In this document: in pieces, positions 23,520 through 29,940 of the stretch
Numbering within the stretch: the first letter of the stretch is position 1
Layout: each line of letters opens with the position of its first letter
Assembly: GCA_030149685.1 (NCBI GenBank)
Contig: JASLGI010000033.1
Location: forward strand, 1-29,940
Source: Bacillaceae bacterium
Lineage (GTDB): Bacteria; Bacillota; Bacilli; Bacillales_A; Planococcaceae
Direction: 5' to 3'
DNA: 29,940 nucleotides
Notes under the pieces: model-generated
Databases searched by the model: none
The model's input: the letters and a program-made list of their open reading frames with translations, nothing else
What the model was told of the DNA's origin: nothing
Translations under genes and position numbers: made by a program

Positions 23520-24833
23520 ATGCAACAATTACCAGTAATCGCCATTGTGGGACGTCCGAATATCGGAAAGTCTACAGTGTTTAATCGAATCGTCGGAGAA
23601 CGAGTATCGATTGTAGAAGATACACCAGGAGTAACACGCGACCGAATTTATGGGCGAGGAGAATGGTTAACACACGAATTTCAACTCATCGATACCGGTG
23701 GAATTGAAATAAGTGATGAACCATTTCTTGAACAAATTAAAATGCAAGCAGAAATCGCGATCGAAGAAGCAGATGTTATTTTATTTTTGACAAACGGTCG
23801 TGAAGGTGTCACAGATACAGATGAAGAAATCGCAAAAATGTTATATCGAACGAAGAAACCGGTCGTTCTAGGAGTAAATAAAGTAGATTACCCTGAAATG
23901 AACGATGTCATTTACGATTTTTATTCATTAGGTTTTGGAGATCCTTATCCAATTTCGGGTTCTCACGGACGAGGAACAGGTGACTTATTAGACGCGCTTG
24001 TGAATGAGTTTCCGAAAGAAGATGCGACAGTTATTGAAGAAGATACGATTCACTTTTCTTTAATCGGTCGTCCGAATGTTGGTAAGTCATCGCTTGTCAA
24101 TGCTCTCGTTGGTGAGGAGCGTGCAATTGTCAGCGATCAAGCAGGAACAACGACAGATGCGACAGATACACCATTTGAATATGAAGGTCAGAAATATAAG
24201 ATTATCGATACGGCGGGAATGCGCCGCAAAGGTAAAGTATATGAAAAAGTAGAAAAGTACAGTGTTCTCCGTGCACACCGAGCAATTGAACGAAGTGATG
24301 TTGTTTTAATTGTGCTCGATGGGGAAGAAGGAATACGTGAGCAAGATAAGCGGGTTGCAGGAATTGCAGAAGAAGCAGGCAAAGGTGTTATCTTTATTGT
24401 GAATAAATGGGATGCTGTTGAAAAAGATACGAAAACGATGGATGAATTTATTAAGTTAATTCGTTACCATTTTGCGTTTTTAGAGTATGCACCAGTTTTA
24501 TTCGTATCTGCAAAAACCGGTCAACGAGTGAAAGAAATTTACGCACTCGTCCAGCACGTCGCTGAAAAGCATGCATTACGTGTTCAGTCAAGCGTCTTAA
24601 ATGATGTAATGAGTGACGCTTTCGCACGTAACCCTGCACCGAACGATAAAGGCCGCCGTTTACGTATTTACTACGTTACTCAAGTTGCGACAAAACCGCC
24701 GACGTTTATTGTTTTCGTCAACGATCCGCAACTGATGCACTTCTCTTATGAACGATTTGTTTTAAATACATTGCGTGAAGCGTTCGGATTTGAAGGAACA
24801 CCGATCCGATTAATTAAACGCGCGCGAAATTAA
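23520..24833 (+). CDS. der: ribosome-biogenesis GTPase Der (EngA)
   Basis: This is an essential GTPase for late 50S subunit assembly. The 437 residues hold two tandem G domains and a C-terminal KH-like domain, the family hallmark. The first has [13 protein letters not shown] and NKVD; the second has [14 protein letters not shown] and NKWD. The KH-like part (about 355-437) ends with [14 protein letters not shown] 23520 is chosen because AAGGAAGGAAGG lies eight bases upstream and the length matches B. subtilis Der (436). An earlier ATG at 23484 would add 12 residues without a ribosome-binding site. Confidence 0.97.
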   Translation: MQQLPVIAIVGRPNIGKSTVFNRIVGERVSIVEDTPGVTRDRIYGRGEWLTHEFQLIDTGGIEISDEPFLEQIKMQAEIAIEEADVILFLTNGREGVTDTDEEIAKMLYRTKKPVVLGVNKVDYPEMNDVIYDFYSLGFGDPYPISGSHGRGTGDLLDALVNEFPKEDATVIEEDTIHFSLIGRPNVGKSSLVNALVGEERAIVSDQAGTTTDATDTPFEYEGQKYKIIDTAGMRRKGKVYEKVEKYSVLRAHRAIERSDVVLIVLDGEEGIREQDKRVAGIAEEAGKGVIFIVNKWDAVEKDTKTMDEFIKLIRYHFAFLEYAPVLFVSAKTGQRVKEIYALVQHVAEKHALRVQSSVLNDVMSDAFARNPAPNDKGRRLRIYYVTQVATKPPTFIVFVNDPQLMHFSYERFVLNTLREAFGFEGTPIRLIKRARN

Positions 24834-24848
24834 AAGGAGTCGATGAAA

Positions 24849-25877
24849 ATGGATAAAAAAGTAGCTGTTATCGGAGCAGGAAGTTGGGGCACAGCAATCG
24901 CATTCGTTTTAGCAGATAACGGACATCATACAACGCTTTGGGCACGACGAAAAGAACAAGTAAAAGAGATCAATGAGCAATCGACGAATGAAAGATATTT
25001 ACCGAACGTCTCATTACCTACATCTTTACGTGCGACGTCCTCTTTAGAAGAAGCGGTGAAAGATGTAGATGCGATTGTACTTGCTGTGCCGACAGTAGCG
25101 ATGCGTGAAGTTGCTCAAACAATCGCTAGTTTTCTCGACGAGCCGCAACTTTTCGTCCATGTTTCAAAAGGTATTGAACCAGGAAGCTTAAAAAGAATTT
25201 CTGAAATGATTGAAGAAGAGATTCCAGGAAGTAAACGACGAGCGGTCATTGCTTTATCAGGACCGAGTCATGCCGAAGAAGTTGTGAAACGTCAACCGAC
25301 GACTGTCACTGCTGCGTCAGTCGATCATGAAGCGGCAAAAATCGTTCAAGATTTATTTATGAATAATTATTTCCGTGTTTATACGAATGATGATATTATC
25401 GGAGTAGAACTTGGCGGAGCATTGAAAAATGTGATCGCTTTAGGAGCAGGAGCAACCGATGGTATCGGCTATGGAGATAATGCAAAAGCGGCACTAATTA
25501 CGCGAGGTTTAGCAGAAATGACACGTCTCGGTGTAGCGATGGGTGCACATCCGCTCACTTTTTCCGGTTTGTCAGGACTCGGCGATTTAATCGTTACTTG
25601 TACAAGCGAGCATTCGCGCAATTGGCGAGCAGGTAATCGACTCGGTCGAGGACAATCATTAGAAGAAGTGACAGAAGGTATGGGAATGGTCATTGAAGGA
25701 GTGCGGACGACGAAAGCAGCTTATGAACTCGCAGAGAAGTATCACGTATCAATGCCTATTACATCTGCTATTTATAATGTGTTATTCCGAGATGTGACAC
25801 CTAAAGAAGCGGTAGACCGTTTAATGGAGCGCGACAAAAAAGAAGAAGTTACTGGGATTTTAGAAAAAAACAAGTAA
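24849..25877 (+). CDS. gpsA: NAD(P)-dependent glycerol-3-phosphate dehydrogenase
   Basis: This enzyme reduces dihydroxyacetone phosphate to sn-glycerol 3-phosphate, the starting point of phospholipids (PlsC acts later in the same pathway). The 342-residue protein starts with the dinucleotide motif GAGSWGTA, and shows [15 protein letters not shown], and the active-site region [17 protein letters not shown] with its lysine. [16 protein letters not shown] is characteristic. ATG 24849 is nine bases after AAAAGGAG; ATG 24843 is too near it. It follows der by 15 bases, so co-transcription is likely. In spore formers spoIVA lies between gpsA and hbs; here a 165-base gap without a recognisable gene follows. 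Confidence 0.95.
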   Translation: MDKKVAVIGAGSWGTAIAFVLADNGHHTTLWARRKEQVKEINEQSTNERYLPNVSLPTSLRATSSLEEAVKDVDAIVLAVPTVAMREVAQTIASFLDEPQLFVHVSKGIEPGSLKRISEMIEEEIPGSKRRAVIALSGPSHAEEVVKRQPTTVTAASVDHEAAKIVQDLFMNNYFRVYTNDDIIGVELGGALKNVIALGAGATDGIGYGDNAKAALITRGLAEMTRLGVAMGAHPLTFSGLSGLGDLIVTCTSEHSRNWRAGNRLGRGQSLEEVTEGMGMVIEGVRTTKAAYELAEKYHVSMPITSAIYNVLFRDVTPKEAVDRLMERDKKEEVTGILEKNK

Positions 25878-26042
25878 AAATTAGACATTTGTTCTAAAAA
25901 TATGGCAGTTTTTTCAATTTTGTTAAGAGTTTCGAAAAATGTTCGTAAAAACGCTATAAATATTGTTGCGTCGCGCTTTATCCTATGTTACTCTTTGTAC
26001 AGTGTTCGATGTTAGGACATACAATCAGAAGGAGGTGCTCAT

Positions 26043-26318
26043 ATGAATAAAACAGAATTAGTTGCAGCAGTAGCTGAGAAAACAGAACTTACGAAAAAAG
26101 ATGCAACGAAAGCGGTTGAAGCAGTATTCGATACGATTCAAGAAACACTCGCTAATGGTGAGAAAGTTCAATTAATCGGATTCGGAAACTTCGAAGTACG
26201 CGATCGTGCAGCTCGTAAAGGTCGTAACCCACAAACTGGGGAAGAGATCGAAATTCCAGCAAGCAAAGTACCAGCTTTCAAAGCGGGAAAAGCACTCAAA
26301 GAAGCTGTGAAAAAATAA
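26043..26318 (+). CDS. hbs: DNA-binding protein HU (HBsu)
   Basis: This is the histone-like nucleoid protein of 91 residues, nearly identical in pattern to B. subtilis HBsu. Conserved parts include [21 protein letters not shown] at the N-terminus, [19 protein letters not shown], and the DNA-binding beta-arm with [17 protein letters not shown]. The GAAGGAGGTG Shine-Dalgarno is close to ideal, consistent with high expression. It has its own terminator. The long A/T-rich upstream region has several weak -10-like elements, but I cannot single out a promoter. Confidence 0.98.
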   Translation: MNKTELVAAVAEKTELTKKDATKAVEAVFDTIQETLANGEKVQLIGFGNFEVRDRAARKGRNPQTGEEIEIPASKVPAFKAGKALKEAVKK

Positions 26319-26331
26319 CGAAGTTTGTGAA

Positions 26332-26387
26332 GGCTTATCGAATGTTCTCTCATCTAAATGAGAAGAATCGTTTGATAAGCTTTTTTT
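26332..26387 (+). terminator. terminator after hbs
   Basis: Outer arms GGCTTATC and GATAAGC(T) enclose an inner imperfect hairpin (TTCTCTCAT and ATGAGAAG), with seven T after the stem. The long two-part hairpin begins about 14 bases after the hbs stop. Confidence 0.85.
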
Positions 26388-26410
26388 ATGTGGAAAATAA
26401 CACTTTCGCA

Positions 26411-26440
26411 TTGTACGTTTCTTCGAATCTATGCTAATAT
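26411..26440 (+). promoter_or_regulatory. promoter for folE-mtrB
   Basis: TTGTAC (26411-26416) and TAATAT (26435-26440) are spaced by 18 bases, 54 bases before the folE start. Confidence 0.55.
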
Positions 26441-26494
26441 TTTGAAGGAATCAAACTTTACTATTACTTTCAAAATGAAAGGAAGTTATTATAA

Positions 26495-27061
26495 ATGGAA
26501 GAAAAAGATTTAAAGAAAATCGAAGAGGCGGTTACGATGATTTTAGAAGCTGTCGGTGAAGATCCGACACGCGAAGGGTTGCTCGATACGCCGAAACGAG
26601 TAGCAAAAATGTACCGCGAAGTATTTTCTGGTTTAGAAGAAGATCCGCGTCAGTTTTTCGAAACTGTTTTTGAAGAAAGTCATGAGGAAGTTGTCTTAGT
26701 AAAAGATATTACTTTCCACTCAATGTGTGAACATCATTTAGTCCCGTTTTTTGGTAAAGCTCATGTTGCATACATTCCACAAGATGGGCGTGTTGCAGGT
26801 TTAAGTAAGTTAGCACGTGCTGTAGAAGTGACAGCTCGACGTCCACAATTGCAGGAACGAATTACTGCGACGGTAGCGGATGCTATTAATGAAATGCTCG
26901 AGCCAAAAGGAGTCTACGTGATTGTCGAAGCTGAACATATGTGTATGACGATGCGTGGTATTCGTAAACCAGGCGCAACGACAGTAACGACAGCTGCGCG
27001 AGGGGTATTTGAAACAGATGATACAAAGCGTACAGAGATTCATCACTTCATCCGTAATTAA
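26495..27061 (+). CDS. folE: GTP cyclohydrolase I
   Basis: This enzyme turns GTP into 7,8-dihydroneopterin triphosphate, the first step of folate synthesis (mtrA in B. subtilis). The 188-residue length is normal. Zinc ligands are C78 and H81 in [20 protein letters not shown] and C150 in [25 protein letters not shown] and [11 protein letters not shown] are further family motifs. GAAAGGAAG lies before the ATG. It is followed by mtrB, as in the mtrAB operon of B. subtilis, after a 69-base gap that contains an inverted repeat without a T run. Confidence 0.97.
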   Translation: MEEKDLKKIEEAVTMILEAVGEDPTREGLLDTPKRVAKMYREVFSGLEEDPRQFFETVFEESHEEVVLVKDITFHSMCEHHLVPFFGKAHVAYIPQDGRVAGLSKLARAVEVTARRPQLQERITATVADAINEMLEPKGVYVIVEAEHMCMTMRGIRKPGATTVTTAARGVFETDDTKRTEIHHFIRN

Positions 27062-27130
27062 GCATAGCAATATGTTACAATAATTTTATATGCTATGATA
27101 AAACGGAGAGAAAGATAGGAGAAGGATAAG

Positions 27131-27355
27131 ATGACTCAACTAGATTTTGTAATCATTAAAGCATTAGAAGACGGTGTCAATGTGATTGGTCTTACACGAG
27201 GAGATGCAACGAAGTTTCATCATACAGAAAAACTTGATGCAGGCGAAGTGATGATTGCTCAATTTACAGAAAATACGTCTGCTATGAAAATACGTGGACG
27301 AGCAGAAATTACTTCCGCTCACGGTAAAGCAATTAGTGGAGATCATAACGACTAA
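27131..27355 (+). CDS. mtrB: trp RNA-binding attenuation protein TRAP
   Basis: TRAP forms an 11-subunit ring that, when loaded with tryptophan, binds GAG/UAG repeats in trp leader RNAs and causes termination. The 74-residue protein aligns along its full length with B. subtilis MtrB. The RNA-contacting K37/K56/R58 of that protein correspond to K34, K53 and R55 here, and the tryptophan-binding segment [10 protein letters not shown] with [12 protein letters not shown] is intact. It is therefore likely active. Its targets (trp operon, trpP, pabA leaders) lie outside the window. GGAGAAGGAT precedes the ATG. Confidence 0.96.
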   Translation: MTQLDFVIIKALEDGVNVIGLTRGDATKFHHTEKLDAGEVMIAQFTENTSAMKIRGRAEITSAHGKAISGDHND

Positions 27356-27374
27356 ATAGAATGGAGAACGATGT

Positions 27375-28064
27375 ATGGAACGTCAAATCAAAGATCAAAT
27401 TGACTGTTATTTAACCGATGTTCAGCAAGCGATTTATGAACCGACACTCGTTCGTGAATTATCTGAAATTCCACTCATCCCGCGAGAGGAAGCTTTTTTT
27501 ATTCTTCTTCCATTTTTAAATGGCGTTAAAAAAACAGAAGAAACATATGAAGCGGCCGTCGCACTAGGAGCTGTTTTTTCAGCTTTACGTGCGCACGGTC
27601 AAGTCGATTTACATGATAGTTCATCAACGGAGCAACAACTAACGGTTTTAGCGGGAGACCATTATAGCGGCATTCATTATCGTATTCTTGCGTCACTTCA
27701 GTCGTTTCCTTTCATTCGAGCATTATCAGAAGCGATCGCCCAAGCAAATGAAGAGAAAACCGAAATGTTTTTCCACTTACCTCAAACGATCGAAGAGTGG
27801 AAAAGAAGTATGTATACAAGTGATGTTGCATTAATTACGACGTATTATGAAGTGTTTGGTTTTTCTAATTATACCGATTATGCGAAAAGTATCCTCCTTT
27901 ACATTTATGTAACCGAGCGATTGCGAGATGAACAAATCTCTTCAGATTTGCGCACTAATTTACGCGCCCATTTAAAATCAGAAGTAGAGAGTGTTATTCA
28001 AAAAAATCAAGCATCGTTAAATGACTCAATTCTACAAATGATAGAAAAGCGTCTAATGAAGTAG
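27375..28064 (+). CDS. hepS: heptaprenyl diphosphate synthase component I
   Basis: HepS is the small regulatory subunit that pairs with HepT to make the C35 chain of menaquinone-7. The 229-residue protein is mostly helical. A family-typical motif is LAGDHYSGIHYRILASL (about 94-110). It is weakly conserved in general, so identification rests on this motif and on the hepS-menG-hepT order. AATGGAGAACG lies before the ATG. It starts 19 bases after mtrB, as in B. subtilis. Confidence 0.9.
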   Translation: MERQIKDQIDCYLTDVQQAIYEPTLVRELSEIPLIPREEAFFILLPFLNGVKKTEETYEAAVALGAVFSALRAHGQVDLHDSSSTEQQLTVLAGDHYSGIHYRILASLQSFPFIRALSEAIAQANEEKTEMFFHLPQTIEEWKRSMYTSDVALITTYYEVFGFSNYTDYAKSILLYIYVTERLRDEQISSDLRTNLRAHLKSEVESVIQKNQASLNDSILQMIEKRLMK

Positions 28065-28077
28065 GAAGGTGAACGCA

Positions 28078-28776
28078 TTGGTACCAAACCAAAAACATGT
28101 CCATCAAGTATTTGAAAACATTTCAACTGACTACGATAAAATGAATGCAGTCATTAGTTTTAATCAACATAAATCGTGGCGAAATGATATGATGGAACAG
28201 ATGAATGTTCAAAAAGATACGTCAGTTCTTGATGTATGTTGCGGAACAGCAGATTGGACAGTTGCATTAGCAGAAAAAACTGGGCCGAATGGACAAGTTA
28301 TAGGGTTAGATTTTAGTGAGAGTATGTTAGAAGCGGCAGCTGAAAAAGTTGCTCCTTACAAACAAATTGAACTAGTGCAAGGAGACGCGATGAACTTACC
28401 GTTTCCAGATAATAGCTTTGATTATGTAACGATAGGTTTCGGACTTCGAAATATTCGTGATTATCGTCAAGCGTTACGAGAAATGCACCGAGTATTAAAA
28501 CCAGGTGGTATGTTTGCATCATTAGAGACGTCACAACCTGAATCTCCGATGTTTCGTGTCGCTTTTCGTTTATACTTTAAATATATTATGCCCCTTTGCG
28601 GTGCGGTTTTATCTAAACATTACAAAGAATATAGTTGGTTAGAACAGTCAGCAAAAGAGTTTCCGGGGAAAAAACAATTAGCGAAAGAATTGCGAACAAT
28701 CGGGTTTAAAAATATTTATTTCAAAGGGTATACAGGTAGTGTAGCAGCAGGACATATCGGTTTTAAAGCGGAATAA
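28078..28776 (+). CDS. menG: demethylmenaquinone methyltransferase
   Basis: This SAM-dependent enzyme (MenG/MenH, UbiE family) methylates demethylmenaquinone, the last step of menaquinone synthesis. The 232-residue protein begins near VFENISTDYDKMN, and carries the SAM-binding LDVCCGTADWT, GLDFSESML, QGDAMNLPFPD and the UbiE signature DYVTIGFGLRN. RVLKPGG and ETSQP are typical. I choose TTG 28078, eight bases after AGGAAGG; a GTG at 28069 would overlap that site. It lies between the two subunits of the side-chain synthase, so products of the three genes act in sequence. Confidence 0.95.
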   Translation: MVPNQKHVHQVFENISTDYDKMNAVISFNQHKSWRNDMMEQMNVQKDTSVLDVCCGTADWTVALAEKTGPNGQVIGLDFSESMLEAAAEKVAPYKQIELVQGDAMNLPFPDNSFDYVTIGFGLRNIRDYRQALREMHRVLKPGGMFASLETSQPESPMFRVAFRLYFKYIMPLCGAVLSKHYKEYSWLEQSAKEFPGKKQLAKELRTIGFKNIYFKGYTGSVAAGHIGFKAE

Positions 28777-28797
28777 ATGTAGGGGAAGGGAATCGTT

Positions 28798-29775
28798 TTG
28801 CGAAAAATACAATTGATGTCATTTTATAAAAGCTTTCGGAAAGAATTACATACGATCGAAAAAGAATTAGAGCATTCACTTGAATCAAATTCCCCTGTCA
28901 TTCAAGAAGCGTCCATTCATTTACTGAAAGCAGGAGGTAAACGAATTCGTCCAATTTTTGTTATTTTATCTGCTCATTTCGGTCCGACGTATAATCAACA
29001 AGAAGTTGCGAAGGTAGCTGTTTCTTTAGAACTTATACATATGGCTTCTCTCGTACACGATGACGTAATCGATCATTCGGATATGAGGAGAGGAAATCCG
29101 ACCGTTCGCGCGCAATGGAATAACCAAGTAGCAATGTATACAGGGGACTTTATTTTTTCACGCGCTCTATCATCGATTGGAAATATCGAAATGCAAGAGA
29201 TGCATGAACGTTTAGCACATACGATGTTAGAGATATGTAAAGGTGAAATTATTCAGATTGATTATCAGCAAGTAGTGAATCAAAATTTACGCGATTATTT
29301 GCGACGAATTAAACGAAAAACAGCTTTGTTATTATCGTCGAGTTGTGAATTAGGAGCGCTCGTTTCAGGAGCTGATAAACAAACGGTAGGTCATATGCGT
29401 CGCTTCGGTTACTTTGCTGGAATGGCTTTTCAAATCGTCGATGATATTTTAGATATTGTGTCGACTGATGAAAAATTAGGAAAGCCCGCAGGTAGTGATT
29501 TATTAAACGGTCATTTAACACTTCCGATTTTACACATTAAAGAAGATCCTGCCTTTGTTCCTTATATGGAAAAGGCATTTAACGGAACATTGACTGAACA
29601 AGAGCGGGAAGATATGCTCGGATATATTCGTCAAAGTGGTGCGATTGAAAAATCTCAAGCGTTGAGTGACCGTTACTTAGAAAAAGCACGAGAAGAAATT
29701 GCTCATTTACCAAATAATAAGGCGAAAAAAGCATTGGAACAAATTGCCGCATTTATTGGCGAGCGAAAGTATTAA
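28798..29775 (+). CDS. hepT: heptaprenyl diphosphate synthase component II
   Basis: This is the catalytic polyprenyl synthase subunit, adding isopentenyl units to farnesyl diphosphate. The 325-residue protein has the first aspartate-rich motif DDVID (in SLVHDDVIDHSDMRRG), GGKRIRP, the FQIVDDILD second motif, and KRKTALLLSSSCELGA. It shares sequence and length with B. subtilis HepT. TTG 28798 follows AGGGGAAGGG by about eight bases; an in-frame ATG at 28815 is possible but further from the site. It depends on HepS for activity. Confidence 0.95.
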   Translation: MRKIQLMSFYKSFRKELHTIEKELEHSLESNSPVIQEASIHLLKAGGKRIRPIFVILSAHFGPTYNQQEVAKVAVSLELIHMASLVHDDVIDHSDMRRGNPTVRAQWNNQVAMYTGDFIFSRALSSIGNIEMQEMHERLAHTMLEICKGEIIQIDYQQVVNQNLRDYLRRIKRKTALLLSSSCELGALVSGADKQTVGHMRRFGYFAGMAFQIVDDILDIVSTDEKLGKPAGSDLLNGHLTLPILHIKEDPAFVPYMEKAFNGTLTEQEREDMLGYIRQSGAIEKSQALSDRYLEKAREEIAHLPNNKAKKALEQIAAFIGERKY

Positions 29776-29801
29776 ACTCTTATCATTCTACTTTGTATTA
29801 G

Positions 29802-29830
29802 TTGAATTGCGATGTAGAAGGTGGTAAGAT
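29802..29830 (+). promoter_or_regulatory. promoter for ndk
   Basis: TTGAAT (29802-29807) and TAAGAT (29825-29830) are spaced by 17 bases, 43 bases upstream of ndk. It overlaps an imperfect inverted repeat (CTTATCATTCTAC / GTAGAAGGTGGTAAG) that lacks a T run. Confidence 0.55.
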
Positions 29831-29873
29831 TGTTGAGGAGTTTTGTACATAACTATAAAGGAGTTGTTTATAA

Positions 29874-29940
29874 ATGGAACGTACATTTTTAATGGTTAAA
29901 CCAGACGGCGTACAACGTAATCTCGTTGGAGAAATCGTTG
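29874..29940 (+). CDS. ndk: nucleoside diphosphate kinase, 5' end only
   Basis: The first 22 codons read MERTFLMVKPDGVQRNLVGE and on, the standard start of Ndk, which equilibrates nucleoside tri- and diphosphates. AAAGGAG lies ten bases before the ATG. The gene continues past the window edge. In B. subtilis ndk also follows hepT. Confidence 0.93.
   Translation, partial: MERTFLMVKPDGVQRNLVGEIV

Noticed and set aside
25878..26042. A promoter for hbs in the A/T-rich gap.
   Set aside because: Several TATAAA- or TACTCT-like boxes exist, but none has a convincing -35 at 16-18 bases, so I did not annotate one.

Overview
This is a chromosomal core segment from a low-GC Gram-positive bacterium of the order Bacillales. 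The evidence is the family-specific sequences (Fur, LysA, PrsW, HBsu-type HU, TRAP/MtrB, HepS/HepT) and a gene order that follows the Bacillus subtilis fur-xerD-deoB ... scpAB-rluB-resA-resDE-sigX/rsiX ... ribU-fer-ypbB-recQ-ypbE-ypbG-ypdA-prsW ... ypfA-cmk-ypfD-der-gpsA-hbs-folE-mtrB-hepS-menG-hepT-ndk backbone. I cannot name the species. I see no insertion sequence, prophage, CRISPR array, tRNA or rRNA. Almost every gene has a strong Shine-Dalgarno sequence, and many neighbours overlap by a few bases.

Layout. 1-5400: a Fur-box leader, fur, then xerD-deoB-pdp-lysA (recombination, nucleoside catabolism, lysine synthesis). 5400-6000: convergent ypuF (DUF309). 6030-8600: scpA-scpB (condensin partners), rluB, and a ResA-like thiol protein. 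8630-12900: resD-resE two-component system, then one long gene whose product joins a SigX-like ECF sigma factor to an RsiX-like transmembrane anti-sigma protein. 12900-13850: FMN riboswitch, terminator and ribU. 13890-16740: fer (minus strand), divergent from ypbB-recQ. 16750-20070: ypbE (LysM), ypbG phosphoesterase, ypdA, prsW. 20136-22066: ypfA (PilZ), cmk, plsC. 22090-25880: ypfD (S1 repeats), der, gpsA. 26043-29940: hbs, folE-mtrB, the menaquinone side-chain/methylation set hepS-menG-hepT, and the start of ndk.

Two themes stand out. First, sporulation genes that interrupt this backbone in spore formers are missing at every syntenic position in the window: dacF-spoIIA-sigF-spoVA between pdp and lysA, dacB-spmAB between scpB and rluB, sleB-ypeB after prsW, and spoIVA between gpsA and hbs. 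The flanks are tightly closed, so the lineage is probably asporogenous. Second, several remaining genes look remodelled. sigX and rsiX form one reading frame, and the sigma part has a degenerate -10-recognition helix. resA has lost its resB-resC partners. XerD carries substitutions at two catalytic positions. The ribU leader contains a small ORF running into its terminator. The SigX-RsiX fusion is the best candidate for an undescribed system: a transcription factor covalently tied to its own membrane inhibitor.
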